The translations under genes and the position numbers were made by a program. A stretch of 64,000 nt of DNA from positions 84,477 to 148,476 of the forward strand of contig JAOTYD010000007.1 of assembly GCA_029862005.1 (NCBI GenBank), given 5' to 3'. The stretch's first letter is position 1, and each line of letters begins with the position of its first letter. This document shows, piece by piece, positions 27,239 through 36,998 of this stretch. The notes under the pieces were generated by a model. That model was not told where the DNA came from and ran no database searches. It saw nothing but the letters and a program-made list of their open reading frames with translations. This DNA comes from Gammaproteobacteria bacterium. Its GTDB lineage: Bacteria > Pseudomonadota > Gammaproteobacteria > GCA-001735895.

Positions 27239-27979
27239 TTGATCGATTTTAATATCCTGGCAATCGTCGTCCTTGCGTTCCTGATTGCTGGTGCTGCCAA
27301 AGGCATCACCGGTTTCGGGATCCAGGTAGTGGCGCTTGCCGTCCTGACTATCGCGCTAGATCTGGTTACTGCAATGGCCCTGCTGTTGGCACCTGCGACG
27401 GCAACCAACATATGGCAGGCTATGGTCGGTGGTTATGCACGTGAATTGACCTCTCGCCTGTGGCCATTTTTCGTGGCAGTGACACTTGCAGTACTGATCG
27501 GTGCGATGGCATTAACTCGAGTTGACCTGTTGTTGCTGACGGCATTCCTGGGCATGGTCATGATTGCATACTCGTCGGCCAGTCTGCTCGGAGTTCATTT
27601 CAAGGTTTCACCAGGCTTCGAAACCTGGCTCGGTCCCATGGTTGGCGTTGTCAACGGAATCATTACCGGAATGACCGGGTCATCGGTAGTACCGGGAACC
27701 ATTTATCTGCAAGCCCTGGATTTGCCGCGTGACATGCTGGTGCAGTCGATGGGAATGCTGTACCTGGTATCGACACTCGCACTTGCGGTTGCTTTGCAGA
27801 CCAATGACCTGTTGAACCTTGAACTCGGTTTGTATTCCGCCAGCGCGATAGTGCCGGCCCTGGTTGGTATGATGCTGGGCCAGAAAATACGCCGACAGCT
27901 CCCCGAGGTTCTGTTCCGAAAAATTTTCTTTGTTGCGTTGCTGGCTCTCGGTGCTTACCTGGTTGTCAGGTCGATCTAG
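27239..27979 (+). CDS. Sulfite exporter TauE/SafE-family permease
   Basis: 246 residues with about seven to eight membrane segments and the two-fold repeat of the family: AGAAKGITGFGIQVVAL near the N-terminus and VGVVNGIITGMTGSSVVPG in the second half, both carrying the GxxxGxxG-type element. The start appears to be TTG; the nearby ATG at 27226 runs into a stop. The family moves sulfite, sulfoacetate, taurine-derived or other organic anions. Last gene of the compact cluster. Confidence 0.83.
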   Translation: MIDFNILAIVVLAFLIAGAAKGITGFGIQVVALAVLTIALDLVTAMALLLAPATATNIWQAMVGGYARELTSRLWPFFVAVTLAVLIGAMALTRVDLLLLTAFLGMVMIAYSSASLLGVHFKVSPGFETWLGPMVGVVNGIITGMTGSSVVPGTIYLQALDLPRDMLVQSMGMLYLVSTLALAVALQTNDLLNLELGLYSASAIVPALVGMMLGQKIRRQLPEVLFRKIFFVALLALGAYLVVRSI

Positions 27980-28015
27980 AAGGTCGGGGCCTGGCGGAAT
28001 GTCGCCCGCGTGGCT

Positions 28016-28624
28016 TCAGGTTCCGGTCATAAACACCAGCCGCAGCGCGATTCCCCACATAATGCATCCGATCAGAATATCCAGAATTTGCCATGACCTG
28101 GCCCTGGCAAACAGGGGGCGTAGCAGGCGCGCACCATACCCGAGCGCAAAGAAAAATACGAAGGATGCAGTCGTGGCACCTGCCGCAAACCAGGTAACCT
28201 GCGCGCCAAACTGGCTCGAAACCGAGCCCAGTAAAACCACCGTATCGAGATAGACATGCGGATTAAGCCAGGTGAAGGCCAGGCAGGTCAGTACCGACTG
28301 CCATGCGCTACTGCTCTTGATTTCGCTTGGCTGCAAACCTTGCTGCACACGCGCAGCGTTATAGAAACTGATCAATCCGTAGATGAACAAAAACGCGGCG
28401 CCACCGAATCTTGCGATGTTTACCAGCGAGGGAAACGACGCCACCAGTACGTGAAATCCACTGACGCCGATGAGGATAAGCGCCGCGTCGGACAGTGCGC
28501 AAATGAGGCATATCAGCAAGACATGCTCGTTCTTTAAACCTTGCTTGAGTACAAACGCGTTCTGTGCTCCGATCGCCAGAATCAGCGATAATCCGAGCGA
28601 GAAGCCGAACACCAGTGCGTGCAT
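28016..28624 (-). CDS. argO: LysE-family amino acid exporter, ArgO-like
   Basis: 202 residues from the second ATG, which gives MHALVFGFSLGLSLILAIGAQNAFVLKQG, close to the start of E. coli ArgO. AIGAQNAFVLKQG, CALSDAALI and FTWLNPHVYLDTVVLLGS are family hallmarks, and about six membrane helices are visible. It exports arginine and analogues. It is divergent from an MFS gene with only 34 bp between the start codons. It lies in the same window as argG but is not adjacent to it. Confidence 0.88.
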   Translation of the reverse strand: MHALVFGFSLGLSLILAIGAQNAFVLKQGLKNEHVLLICLICALSDAALILIGVSGFHVLVASFPSLVNIARFGGAAFLFIYGLISFYNAARVQQGLQPSEIKSSSAWQSVLTCLAFTWLNPHVYLDTVVLLGSVSSQFGAQVTWFAAGATTASFVFFFALGYGARLLRPLFARARSWQILDILIGCIMWGIALRLVFMTGT

Positions 28625-28658
28625 TGAACAAAACTCGATTACGGTCCAGAATGCGCGC

Positions 28659-29831
28659 ATGTTAAAGCAGCACCTGCAAAAACCCGAGGTTTTTCTTTAC
28701 CTGTTCGCCGCGGCGGTTCCGATCAGCTTCGCCAGCTGGCAGGCGCTGATTAATAACTTTGCGATCGAGCAGGTAGGTTTTACCGGGATCGAAATCGGTA
28801 TCATGCAAAGCCTGCGCGAGGTTCCGGGTTTTCTGGCTTTTGGAGTGGTATTCCTGCTGGTCCTGATGCGCGAGCAAACCATTGCTTTCGTATCGTTGCT
28901 GGCACTGGGCATCGGCACCGCGATTACCGGCATGTTGCCCTCGGTGCTGGGACTCTATTTTACGACGGTGCTGATGTCGGTGGGATTCCACTACGCGGAA
29001 ACCATCTCGCAATCGCTGTCGCTGCAGCTCATCAGCCGTGAGCGCCTGCCGCAGGTGCTTGGTCGACAAATCGCGGTCGGCGCGTTTACCGGCCTCGCGG
29101 TATTTGCCGCCATTTACATACTGGCCGAATGGCTGGCACTCGATTACCTGTGGGTATACCTGCTGTTTGGTTGTGGAACGCTATTGCTCGCCTGCGTAAT
29201 GTATTTCGGCTGCCCGCATTTCACGGGTGAAGCCGAACAAAACAAGCATATGGTGCTGCGCAAACGCTACTGGCTTTACTACCTGTTGATTTTCCTGTCG
29301 GGTGCGCGACGGCAGATCTTTGTGGTCTTTGCCGGCTTCCTGATGGTCGAGAAGTTCGGTTTCACGGTGGGACAAATGACGCTGCTATTCCTGGTCAACG
29401 GAGTACTGACGATTTACCTGGCACCTCGCATCGGTCGTCTCGTGAGTTACTGGGGGGAGAAGCGCACCTTGACCCTCGAGTACACGGGCCTCGTGATTAT
29501 TTTTACGGCTTATGCATTTGCCGAAAACGCCTGGTTCGCGGCATCACTTTATATCGTTGATCACATCTTTTTCGCGATGGCGATCGCGCTCAAGAGTTAC
29601 CTGAAAAAAATTGCCGATCCGGCCGATATGGCTGCCACTGCCGGGGTTTCTTTTACCATTAACCATATCGCCGCCGTGGTGCTTCCATTTGCACTGGGCC
29701 TGCTGTGGGTGGTGTCACCGTCCCTGGTATTCATTATCGGTGCGGCCATTGCATTTGCGTCGCTGCTACTGTCACAGTTGGTGCCGGGTGCGCCGGAACG
29801 CGGTATGGAAACTGTTTTTTCGACCAGTTGA
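28659..29831 (+). CDS. Major facilitator superfamily transporter
   Basis: 390 residues with about 11-12 hydrophobic helices. The chosen ATG starts MLKQHLQKPEVFLYLFAAAVPI; the longer reading lies antisense to argO and is rejected. Features of the MFS are the GIEIGIMQSLREVPGFLAF region, loop RERLPQVLGRQIAVGAF after the fourth helix and the second-half loop RIGRLVSYWGEKRTL. Substrate unknown. Its start is close to argO on the other strand, so the two promoters must overlap the opposing coding regions. Confidence 0.8.
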   Translation: MLKQHLQKPEVFLYLFAAAVPISFASWQALINNFAIEQVGFTGIEIGIMQSLREVPGFLAFGVVFLLVLMREQTIAFVSLLALGIGTAITGMLPSVLGLYFTTVLMSVGFHYAETISQSLSLQLISRERLPQVLGRQIAVGAFTGLAVFAAIYILAEWLALDYLWVYLLFGCGTLLLACVMYFGCPHFTGEAEQNKHMVLRKRYWLYYLLIFLSGARRQIFVVFAGFLMVEKFGFTVGQMTLLFLVNGVLTIYLAPRIGRLVSYWGEKRTLTLEYTGLVIIFTAYAFAENAWFAASLYIVDHIFFAMAIALKSYLKKIADPADMAATAGVSFTINHIAAVVLPFALGLLWVVSPSLVFIIGAAIAFASLLLSQLVPGAPERGMETVFSTS

Positions 29832-29886
29832 ACTTTTTCGACAAAGCCCGGCCCCGTCACCGCGAGACAGGGTTAAAATAGCGGGT

Positions 29887-30756
29887 TCAGTCACTGATCA
29901 TGCAGCGATTGCTGAGCACACCCAGGCCCTCGATTTCAACCGTCACAATATCCCCGTCGCCGAGCCAGATCGGCGGATCCCGAAATGCGCCAACGCCATG
30001 AGGAGTACCGGTGGCTATGACGTCACCGGGCAGCAGGGTAAAAGCTTCGCTCAGGTACTGGATCAGGTAGGGGATACGGTAAATCATTTCGCGTGTATTC
30101 GAATCCTGCATGAGCTGACCATTCAGACTGCAGCGGATCGACAGGTTATGCGGATCTTCGATTTCGTCGGTGGTAACGAGCCAGGGGCCGAGCGGGCAAA
30201 AACTGTCCAGGCATTTGCCGCGCAGCCACTGATCGCCGGGTCGAAACTGCAGGTCGCGGGCACTGACATCGTTGCAGTTCATGTAACCGGCGATGTAACC
30301 GTAGGCCTCGGCTTCACTGACATTCCGCGCCGCCTTGCCGATGACCACCGCCAGTTCGGCTTCATAATCGACCTGTTGTGTCAGCGCACTCGACCAGCGG
30401 ATGTGGGCATCGCAGCCAATAATCGAGGACGGGAATTTACAAAACATGGTCGCGAGTTCGGGAACACCAATGTCGGCTTCTCTAATATGGTCCATGTAGT
30501 TCAAACCGATTGCGACGACCTTGCTGGGATTGGGCACTGGCGATAGCAGGTTCACCGATTTCGCGGCTAATCCTTCATGGTTTTCAGTAAGTACTTCGAT
30601 TGCAGCCTGCATTGCGATTTCACCGGACTTGAGAAACTCAAGCATGTCGTTCGGCAATTTTCCACCGCTGGCCTGATGCAAATTGACAACTTGATCACCC
30701 TGTATTGCGCCGAGGTGAGTCTCGTTGTCGGCTGACTGATAGCTGACTAGTTTCAT
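29887..30756 (-). CDS. Fumarylacetoacetate hydrolase family protein
   Basis: 289 residues. The C-terminal catalytic core has IGLNYMDHIREA, MFCKFPSSIIG, DYEAELAVVIGKAARNVS (acidic metal ligands), GYMNCNDVSARDLQ, WLRGKCLDSFCPLGPWLVT and ATGTPHGVGAFRDPP, in the order seen in FAH-family hydrolases and decarboxylases. A substrate such as an acylpyruvate or a 2-hydroxyhepta-2,4-diene-1,7-dioate is usual, but none can be assigned. It has its own start context and is 48 bp downstream of ppc on the same strand. Confidence 0.88.
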   Translation of the reverse strand: MKLVSYQSADNETHLGAIQGDQVVNLHQASGGKLPNDMLEFLKSGEIAMQAAIEVLTENHEGLAAKSVNLLSPVPNPSKVVAIGLNYMDHIREADIGVPELATMFCKFPSSIIGCDAHIRWSSALTQQVDYEAELAVVIGKAARNVSEAEAYGYIAGYMNCNDVSARDLQFRPGDQWLRGKCLDSFCPLGPWLVTTDEIEDPHNLSIRCSLNGQLMQDSNTREMIYRIPYLIQYLSEAFTLLPGDVIATGTPHGVGAFRDPPIWLGDGDIVTVEIEGLGVLSNRCMISD

Positions 30757-30804
30757 ATTATTTACCCTGTTGTTTACGGCCTGGAATTATTGGGTGATAT
30801 CAGC

Positions 30805-33630
30805 TTACCCGGTGTTACGCAGCCCGGCTGCAATACCGTTAATGGAACTCAATAACGCGGCCTGCCATTGCATACGATCTGCCTCTGACTGGCTTTCATC
30901 GCGATATTTCTTCAGTAAATCTATCTGTAAATAAGCGAGCGGATCAAGGTAGGGATCGCGTCGTGACAACGAAAGGGTGAGCACCGGGTCGTTAGCCAGT
31001 AGCTGTTTGAGGTCGGCAACCTGCAGCACTGTATCGATGCTGCGCCTGTTCTCCTGCATGAGTATGTGATAAATCGAGTCGGCAAGCTCACGGTCGTCGC
31101 AAAGCTTGCTGTAATCCAGTGCGATACGCATATCGGATTTGAATAACGACATTTGCAGGTTACTGATCATCGCGGCGAAGAAGGGCCAGTGCCGGTCCAT
31201 GTCGCGCAGCTGTTTCAGTTTATGGGATCTGGTGTTTAACCACGTTTCTATCGCATAACCAACCCCGTACCATGCCGGCATTGTGGTGCGTGACATGCTC
31301 CAGCCGAAAACCCACGGAATCGCGCGTACCGATGACTTCGACAGATCGCCCTTGCGTCGATGCGACGGACGCGAGCCTATGTTCATCAAACCGATTTCAC
31401 TGACCGGGGTTGTCTCGTAGAAATACTCGAAGAAATCCTCGGTATGGTCTGTCAGCTCTCGATAATACTGCTCCGACAAGTCGGCCAGTTCCTGCATCAC
31501 GGGGTGGTACTGCTGGTAGTTTGCCTCGGCTTCGCGACGTGATCCGATACTGGCTTTCATAAGCCCGGTGATGCCCATTGCCAGCTCGTAATTTGCAGTT
31601 TCAGCATTACCGTACTTATGGGACAGCACTTCGCCCTGTTCGGTAAACTTGATTTGACCGAGCACGGTCCGTGGTGGTTGTGACATGATGGCATCATGCG
31701 TGGGTCCGCCGCCCCGGGTAATGGTACCACCACGACCGTGGAATATGCGGCATTTCACTTCGTGGCGAGCGCTGATCTGAACCACCTTTTGCTGTGCCTG
31801 GTAAAGTCCCCAGGCGGCGGACATTATCCCGCCATCCTTGCAGGAATCCGAGTACCCCAGCATAACTTCCTGCGTGCCCCCGGTCTGCAATAGCAGTTGC
31901 TTGTAAGCTTCATTTTGTAGCAGGCTGTCTAATACGACGTCGATATGACCGAGATCCTCAATGGTTTCGAACAAGGGTGCGATTTCGAGGCTGCAAAAGA
32001 AACCGTCGGTTTGCCTGCCCGCCAGACCGACAACAAATCCGAGATACATCACTTCCATGATATGGCTGGCGCAATGAGTCATCGAAATGACATAACTGCC
32101 GATACAGCGCTGACCGATTTGCTCACGCATGTCACGAATGGTCTCGAATACCTCCAGCGTCTGGTGATTTGTTTCATCGAGCTGGCTCTTATCGAATACC
32201 GGCTTGATACCGGTTTCTATCTGTTCTGCGAGTAGCGCCAGCCGCTGAGTTTCATCCAGTTTCTCGTAGTCGACACCATCAGCGAGGTGCAAAATTTCAT
32301 GGACAGCCCGGGTATGGCGCGAGGATTCCTGGCGTACGTCGAGAGACACCAGGTGAAAGCCGAAGGTTTCGGCAATTCGAATCACGTCCTTGAGATCTCC
32401 ATTGGCGGCGGCGAAGTCGCCGTGACTAATCAGTGAATCACGTATCGAGTAAAGATCATCGAGATATTCCTGTGCGCCGTGGTAGGCGTGATCGGCTGCC
32501 GGGGTTTCAAGGTTGCGCATCTGGTTGCGAATCACGGCCAGGTTTTTCTTGAGCCGGTAGTGCATGTGGTAAAGCTTGCGTCGATACACCTCGTCGTTGA
32601 ACTGATCGCGTCGCTGGTCAAAGGACTTCACGCCCATGGCCTCGTCCAGGTTCAATCTGCGTAAGAATTCTTCGCCGGGGGTGAACCAGCGGGTAGACAT
32701 CGTCAAGACCTGGGCGAGGTGATAGGTTAAACGAACATGCTCACCCAGGATTTCTTCGGCCTGCATGCGCAGCGCGGTGCGGGTGACTTCCGGCGTAACA
32801 TAGGGATTACCATCACGATCACCGCCGATCCAGGAGCCAAATTCGATGAAACTGGGAACGGAAATCACCGGATTTCCATACTCGTCTTCACCATAGGTGT
32901 TGATGATGGCACGTTCGAGATGTCGATAATCAATCTTGACGGCTTCGAACAGGCTGCGTTGAAAATAGTGCATTCCCATCTTGATTTCATCGGTGACGCT
33001 TGGCTTGCTGCTGCGAACTTCATTGGTCATCCACAGGGTTTCGATTTGAAGCTGTAGCGCATCGACCAGGTCATCGCGCTCAATCTGGCTGAGGCGAGGA
33101 TCGGTAAGTTTGTCGATGATCAGAAAGACTTCGCGCTGATGATGCATGACCGTGCGTCGTCGAGACTCGGTCGGATGCGCGGTAAAAACCGGCTTGTAGA
33201 GAAGCTTGTCAAACAGACTTTGTAATTCGCCGATGCCGGTACCCTGATCCCTGAATTCCTCGAGCGTATGATGAAACGAGCCTACCCAGGCGGCATGTCC
33301 ATGTTCCTGTACCGAAATGCGGCGTAAGCGATGCAAAAAATCCTCTTCGGCAATATTGACCAGGTTGAAGTACAGCGTAAATGCCCTGACCACCTGGCTT
33401 ATGACTTCGGGGCTGAGTCCTGCGATGAGCTTTATTAATGCCGCGCGTCGCGCTTCACTGTCGCGTTTCCGCAACTGAATAAAACCGGTGCGCAGCGACT
33501 CGACCGCGTGAAAAACATCCGGGCTTTCGTGCTTGAGCAGTACGTTGCCAACCAGCTTGCCGAGCAGCTTTACCCTGGAACGCAATTCCTGGTCCGACTT
33601 GGCATGGAAGCTGGTGCTAGCGACAGACAT
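30805..33630 (-). CDS. ppc: Phosphoenolpyruvate carboxylase
   Basis: 941 residues from the ATG that gives MSVASTSFHAKSDQ; a GTG 27 bp upstream is possible. Family size is about 880-950. Catalytic motifs: FTAHPTESRRRT (His), WIGGDRDGNPYVTP, MLGYSDSCKDGG and FHGRGGTITRGGGPTH, with LRNTG at the C-terminus as in all PEPCs. It carboxylates PEP to oxaloacetate to refill the citric acid cycle. Usually regulated by acetyl-CoA and aspartate; the sequence alone cannot show which apply here. Confidence 0.97.
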   Translation of the reverse strand: MSVASTSFHAKSDQELRSRVKLLGKLVGNVLLKHESPDVFHAVESLRTGFIQLRKRDSEARRAALIKLIAGLSPEVISQVVRAFTLYFNLVNIAEEDFLHRLRRISVQEHGHAAWVGSFHHTLEEFRDQGTGIGELQSLFDKLLYKPVFTAHPTESRRRTVMHHQREVFLIIDKLTDPRLSQIERDDLVDALQLQIETLWMTNEVRSSKPSVTDEIKMGMHYFQRSLFEAVKIDYRHLERAIINTYGEDEYGNPVISVPSFIEFGSWIGGDRDGNPYVTPEVTRTALRMQAEEILGEHVRLTYHLAQVLTMSTRWFTPGEEFLRRLNLDEAMGVKSFDQRRDQFNDEVYRRKLYHMHYRLKKNLAVIRNQMRNLETPAADHAYHGAQEYLDDLYSIRDSLISHGDFAAANGDLKDVIRIAETFGFHLVSLDVRQESSRHTRAVHEILHLADGVDYEKLDETQRLALLAEQIETGIKPVFDKSQLDETNHQTLEVFETIRDMREQIGQRCIGSYVISMTHCASHIMEVMYLGFVVGLAGRQTDGFFCSLEIAPLFETIEDLGHIDVVLDSLLQNEAYKQLLLQTGGTQEVMLGYSDSCKDGGIMSAAWGLYQAQQKVVQISARHEVKCRIFHGRGGTITRGGGPTHDAIMSQPPRTVLGQIKFTEQGEVLSHKYGNAETANYELAMGITGLMKASIGSRREAEANYQQYHPVMQELADLSEQYYRELTDHTEDFFEYFYETTPVSEIGLMNIGSRPSHRRKGDLSKSSVRAIPWVFGWSMSRTTMPAWYGVGYAIETWLNTRSHKLKQLRDMDRHWPFFAAMISNLQMSLFKSDMRIALDYSKLCDDRELADSIYHILMQENRRSIDTVLQVADLKQLLANDPVLTLSLSRRDPYLDPLAYLQIDLLKKYRDESQSEADRMQWQAALLSSINGIAAGLRNTG

Positions 33631-33734
33631 AAACTTGACCCGGATTTTTGATTTCACAGTATATCAAAGCGAAATCCATGCTTTGTTATAAAACCGCAAT
33701 AAGCCAGTGATTTCGCGACGCAATAAAATCTGCA

Positions 33735-35234
33735 ATGACGGTAGCATTACTACGAGCGCTGGGTTATAAATTCAGGATGTTACTTTATGTCCCGGAAAAG
33801 GTGTACCAGCTCGATCAGGCTGCCGTCAAACAGGACGGCCTCGCCGAGATAGAACTCATGCAGCGTGCCGGCCAGCGGGTCTGGCGGGCAATGGCTGAGC
33901 GCTGGCCCGAACTGGCTAAAATTACCGTGTTTGCCGGTGCCGGAAATAATGGCGGTGACGCATTTGTAGTGGCACTCAGCGCGCATCGCGAAGGCGTCGC
34001 TGTGCAACTGCTGGTCCAGGGCGATTTGTCAAAACAGTCTGACACTTCCCGGCATTTCAGCGAATTATGGAAACAGGGTGGTGGCGATTTCGAGGTCTGG
34101 GAGGGCCAGGATATCAGTGGGGAGGTAATTGTCGATGGTTTACTGGGTATCGGCCTGCAGCGAGAACTCGATGATCACTGGCAGGCATTAATAAAGACGA
34201 TCAACGACAGCGGGGTACCCAGGATCGCGATCGATATCCCTTCTGGACTTAACGGTTTAACCGGCAACCCGCAACCGGTCGCCATCGAAGCGCATCTGAC
34301 CGTCACCTTTATTGGTGCCAAAACCGGGCAATATCTCGCGCACGGACCGGATTACTGCGGCGACCTGATCTTCGAGGACCTGGGCGTCTCCACCCGGGTA
34401 CGGCAGAGTGTTGCGGCGTCCCTGGATGTAATCGAATCCTGTCAGTTACCGTCGCCGCGCAAGAAGAATACCCACAAGAATCATTACGGAAATTTGTTGA
34501 TTATTGGCGGTGACCAGGGCATGAGTGGAGCGGTCGCTCTGGCGTCGCAGGCCGCGTTGCGTAGCGGGGCAGGCCTGGTGACTGCACTGGTGCACCCGGA
34601 TTGTCGCGGTAACCTGGCTTCTTTTCCGGAAATCATGGTGCGGGGCTGGGATGCACTGGAAAGCAGACTTTCGGATGCGAATATTATCGTCGTCGGACCG
34701 GGACTCGGTAACGGCGATGCGGCGACCGAATGCTTGCAGTTGTTGCAACGGGTGTCCTTACCCATAGTGGTCGACGCGAGTGCGCTGCAGGCCGACTTCT
34801 TGAAATCATTGGATTCTAAGCAGGTGGTCATTACACCGCATCCGGGTGAGGCCGCGGCCTTATTGTCAACCGAGACAGCCGAGATACAGGCAGACCGATT
34901 GAAGGCCTGCGACCGTCTGGTCGAAACCTTTTCCGCAACCTGTGTCCTGAAAGGCTCAGGCACCCTGGTTGCCGAGTCAGGGAATTTAACCGCGATTAAT
35001 ACCCGCGGCAATCCCGGCATGGCCAGTGCTGGAATGGGCGATGTGCTCAGTGGCGTTATCGCGGCCATGATGGGGCAGGGACTGACCCCATTCGAGGCAG
35101 CCAAAACGGCGGTTTATCTTCATGCCTTAAGTGCTGACAGGTACTGCCGGAAGCATGACCAGACAGGTCTGCTTGCCAGCGATATTATCAAGCGCATACC
35201 TGCCGTGGTGAAACTGTTACGAGAAGCGGGTTAA
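33735..35234 (+). CDS. nnr: Bifunctional NAD(P)HX epimerase / ADP-dependent NAD(P)HX dehydratase
   Basis: 499 residues (485 if the ATG at 33777, which gives MLLYVPEKVYQLDQAAV, is used; that start fits relatives better). The N-terminal epimerase (YjeF_N) has GAGNNGGDAFVVA and DIPSGLNG; the C-terminal kinase-fold dehydratase has IIGGDQGMSGAV, VGPGLG, ITPHPGEAAALL, VLKGSGTLVA and NPGMASAGMGDVLSG. It repairs damaged hydrated NADH/NADPH. First gene of the conserved nnr-tsaE-amidase-mutL-miaA-hfq block. Confidence 0.93.
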   Translation: MTVALLRALGYKFRMLLYVPEKVYQLDQAAVKQDGLAEIELMQRAGQRVWRAMAERWPELAKITVFAGAGNNGGDAFVVALSAHREGVAVQLLVQGDLSKQSDTSRHFSELWKQGGGDFEVWEGQDISGEVIVDGLLGIGLQRELDDHWQALIKTINDSGVPRIAIDIPSGLNGLTGNPQPVAIEAHLTVTFIGAKTGQYLAHGPDYCGDLIFEDLGVSTRVRQSVAASLDVIESCQLPSPRKKNTHKNHYGNLLIIGGDQGMSGAVALASQAALRSGAGLVTALVHPDCRGNLASFPEIMVRGWDALESRLSDANIIVVGPGLGNGDAATECLQLLQRVSLPIVVDASALQADFLKSLDSKQVVITPHPGEAAALLSTETAEIQADRLKACDRLVETFSATCVLKGSGTLVAESGNLTAINTRGNPGMASAGMGDVLSGVIAAMMGQGLTPFEAAKTAVYLHALSADRYCRKHDQTGLLASDIIKRIPAVVKLLREAG

Positions 35235-35241
35235 CCCGACC

Positions 35242-35688
35242 TTGTTAATCCATGATGAAAACGAGATGCGCGTCCTTGGCGCCAGGTTGATCGCCGCCTG
35301 TGAACATGGCGGCGTCATCACCTTGAGTGGCGAACTGGGTACCGGGAAAACCACGCTGGTGCGCGGCGCGCTGGAATCCCGGGGTGTTAGCAGTGGTGTT
35401 CGCAGCCCGACCTATACCCTGGTCGAATACTATCCGTTTGATGATTTCGCCGTCGCCCATTTCGATCTGTATCGTCTTGCCGAACCGGAAGAGCTCGAGT
35501 ACCTCGGATACCGTGATTACCTCGATCCGCATACCCTCTGTTTTATTGAATGGCCAGAACGCGCCGAGGGATATCTAACGGCGATCGATCTCGCAATTGA
35601 GCTTGAATATGATCCCGCAGGGAGAAGCCTGTCGATGTTGCCAAGAAGCGAATGGGGTCGACAGCTGGTGTCGAGGCTGGATCAGTAG
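35242..35688 (+). CDS. tsaE: tRNA threonylcarbamoyladenosine biosynthesis ATPase TsaE
   Basis: 148 residues. P-loop GELGTGKTT at residues 30-38, then SPTYTLVEYY, HFDLYRLAEPEELEYLGYRDY and FIEWPERAEGYL, all diagnostic. It works with TsaB and TsaD on the t6A37 modification of tRNAs that read ANN codons. The start is read as TTG, 7 bp after the nnr stop, because the N-terminus LLIHDENEMRVLGARL aligns with known TsaE; the next ATG would cut eight residues. Confidence 0.93.
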   Translation: MLIHDENEMRVLGARLIAACEHGGVITLSGELGTGKTTLVRGALESRGVSSGVRSPTYTLVEYYPFDDFAVAHFDLYRLAEPEELEYLGYRDYLDPHTLCFIEWPERAEGYLTAIDLAIELEYDPAGRSLSMLPRSEWGRQLVSRLDQ

Positions 35689-35757
35689 GTGCCCTGAAAT
35701 TTCCTGAATTATTTTTTAAAAAGTCTCACTATCTAATTAATAAATATAGAAAAAGCA

Positions 35758-35786
35758 TTGATTTTTTGATCTAAATTTACTATAAA
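35758..35786 (+). promoter_or_regulatory. Candidate sigma-70 promoter for the amidase gene
   Basis: A -35 of TTGATT, a 17-bp spacer and a -10 of TATAAA lie in a notably AT-rich 130-bp gap; the -10 ends 32 bp before the amidase ATG. The match and spacing are good. Assigned by consensus only. Confidence 0.5.
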
Positions 35787-35818
35787 CGCATGCAGGTATA
35801 GGTTAAAAAGCGGGAAAC

Positions 35819-36994
35819 ATGGGCTCAATCTCAACGGCGAGACGTCTTTTTATCAAGCGGATATCCCGTTATGGTCTTTCGCTCGCCCTGCTGGGCGGTG
35901 CCAAATCAGTGTTTGCCAAGTCCGAAAGGACACTCACCGGCATTCGTATTTCACAATCCGCGGACGATCATACCCGGGTCGTTTTCGACCTTACCGGGAA
36001 CTTCGAGCATAACCTGTTTACCCTGTCTGACCCGCCCCGCGTGGTTGTCGATTTAAACGATACCCGCAGGAGCAAAGCAATCGATATCAATTCCAACTCG
36101 ACTAACCTGTTGAGTGGCGTTCGATCCGCGAGTAAAGATGGCGGCCGCTTGCGAGTTGTTATCGATCTGAAAGGCATAGCCCGTCCGCGCAGTTTTGCGC
36201 TGAAACCAGACGGCAAATCAGGCCACCGCCTCGTCGTAGACCTGCATGCGACCAAGCTCAGCCCGACCCCGATAAGAACCAACCAGGAAGCGCGTAAAAA
36301 ACGCAAGCAGCAGTTCGTGATCGCCCTCGATCCGGGTCATGGTGGTCGCGACCCAGGTGCTATCGGCAAGCACGGCACACGTGAAAAAGATGTCGCGTTA
36401 TCCGTAGCGAAGAAAATGAAAGCGCTGATCAATCGCGAATCAGGTTACCGGGCTGTGCTCACGCGTGACGCGGATCGTTTTGTCAGTCTGCGCAATCGTG
36501 TGAAAAAGGCACGCCAGGCGGAGGCAGATATCTTTATCTCGTTACATGCCGATTCGTTTCATAGCCCGAATGTCAAGGGTGCCTCGGTTTACGCGCTGTC
36601 GCTGAGGGGTGCAAGTTCGGAGGCGGCACGCTGGATCGCACGTAAAGAGAATTCTTCCGACCTTATCGGAGGAATCAGCCTCGACGACAAGGACGATCTC
36701 ATAGCATCAGTGCTGCTTGATCTTTCGCAGACGGCAACCATTCAGGATAGCCTGGAACTTGGATCGGACGTTCTGAAGCACATCGGTAAGGTATCCAGGC
36801 TCAATAATCGCAAGGTGCAGCAGGCCGGATTCGCGGTATTGAAAGCGCCGGATATGCCTTCGATACTGATCGAAACCGCGTTTCTGTCCAACCCGAGTGA
36901 AGAAAAGAAACTGCGCAATCCGAAACACCAGCAGAAACTCGCCAAGGCGGTATTCACCGGTATTAAAAAGCACCTCAAGAACCGCCAGGCCTAG
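35819..36994 (+). CDS. N-acetylmuramoyl-L-alanine amidase with AMIN domain (AmiB/AmiC type)
   Basis: 391 residues. The N-terminus ARRLFIKRISRYGLSLALL carries a twin-arginine-like signal (RRxFxK), as E. coli AmiC does, cut after SVFAKS or nearby. Residues about 35-140 form an AMIN domain (TGIRISQSADDHTRVVFDLTG, twice-repeated pattern) that targets the septum. The Amidase_3 zinc domain has LDPGHGGRDPGA (His174), FISLHADSF and SILIETAFLSNP (catalytic Glu352). It splits the stem peptide from muramic acid during daughter-cell separation. It has a good promoter of its own. Confidence 0.92.
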   Translation: MGSISTARRLFIKRISRYGLSLALLGGAKSVFAKSERTLTGIRISQSADDHTRVVFDLTGNFEHNLFTLSDPPRVVVDLNDTRRSKAIDINSNSTNLLSGVRSASKDGGRLRVVIDLKGIARPRSFALKPDGKSGHRLVVDLHATKLSPTPIRTNQEARKKRKQQFVIALDPGHGGRDPGAIGKHGTREKDVALSVAKKMKALINRESGYRAVLTRDADRFVSLRNRVKKARQAEADIFISLHADSFHSPNVKGASVYALSLRGASSEAARWIARKENSSDLIGGISLDDKDDLIASVLLDLSQTATIQDSLELGSDVLKHIGKVSRLNNRKVQQAGFAVLKAPDMPSILIETAFLSNPSEEKKLRNPKHQQKLAKAVFTGIKKHLKNRQA

Positions 36995-36998
36995 TCGG

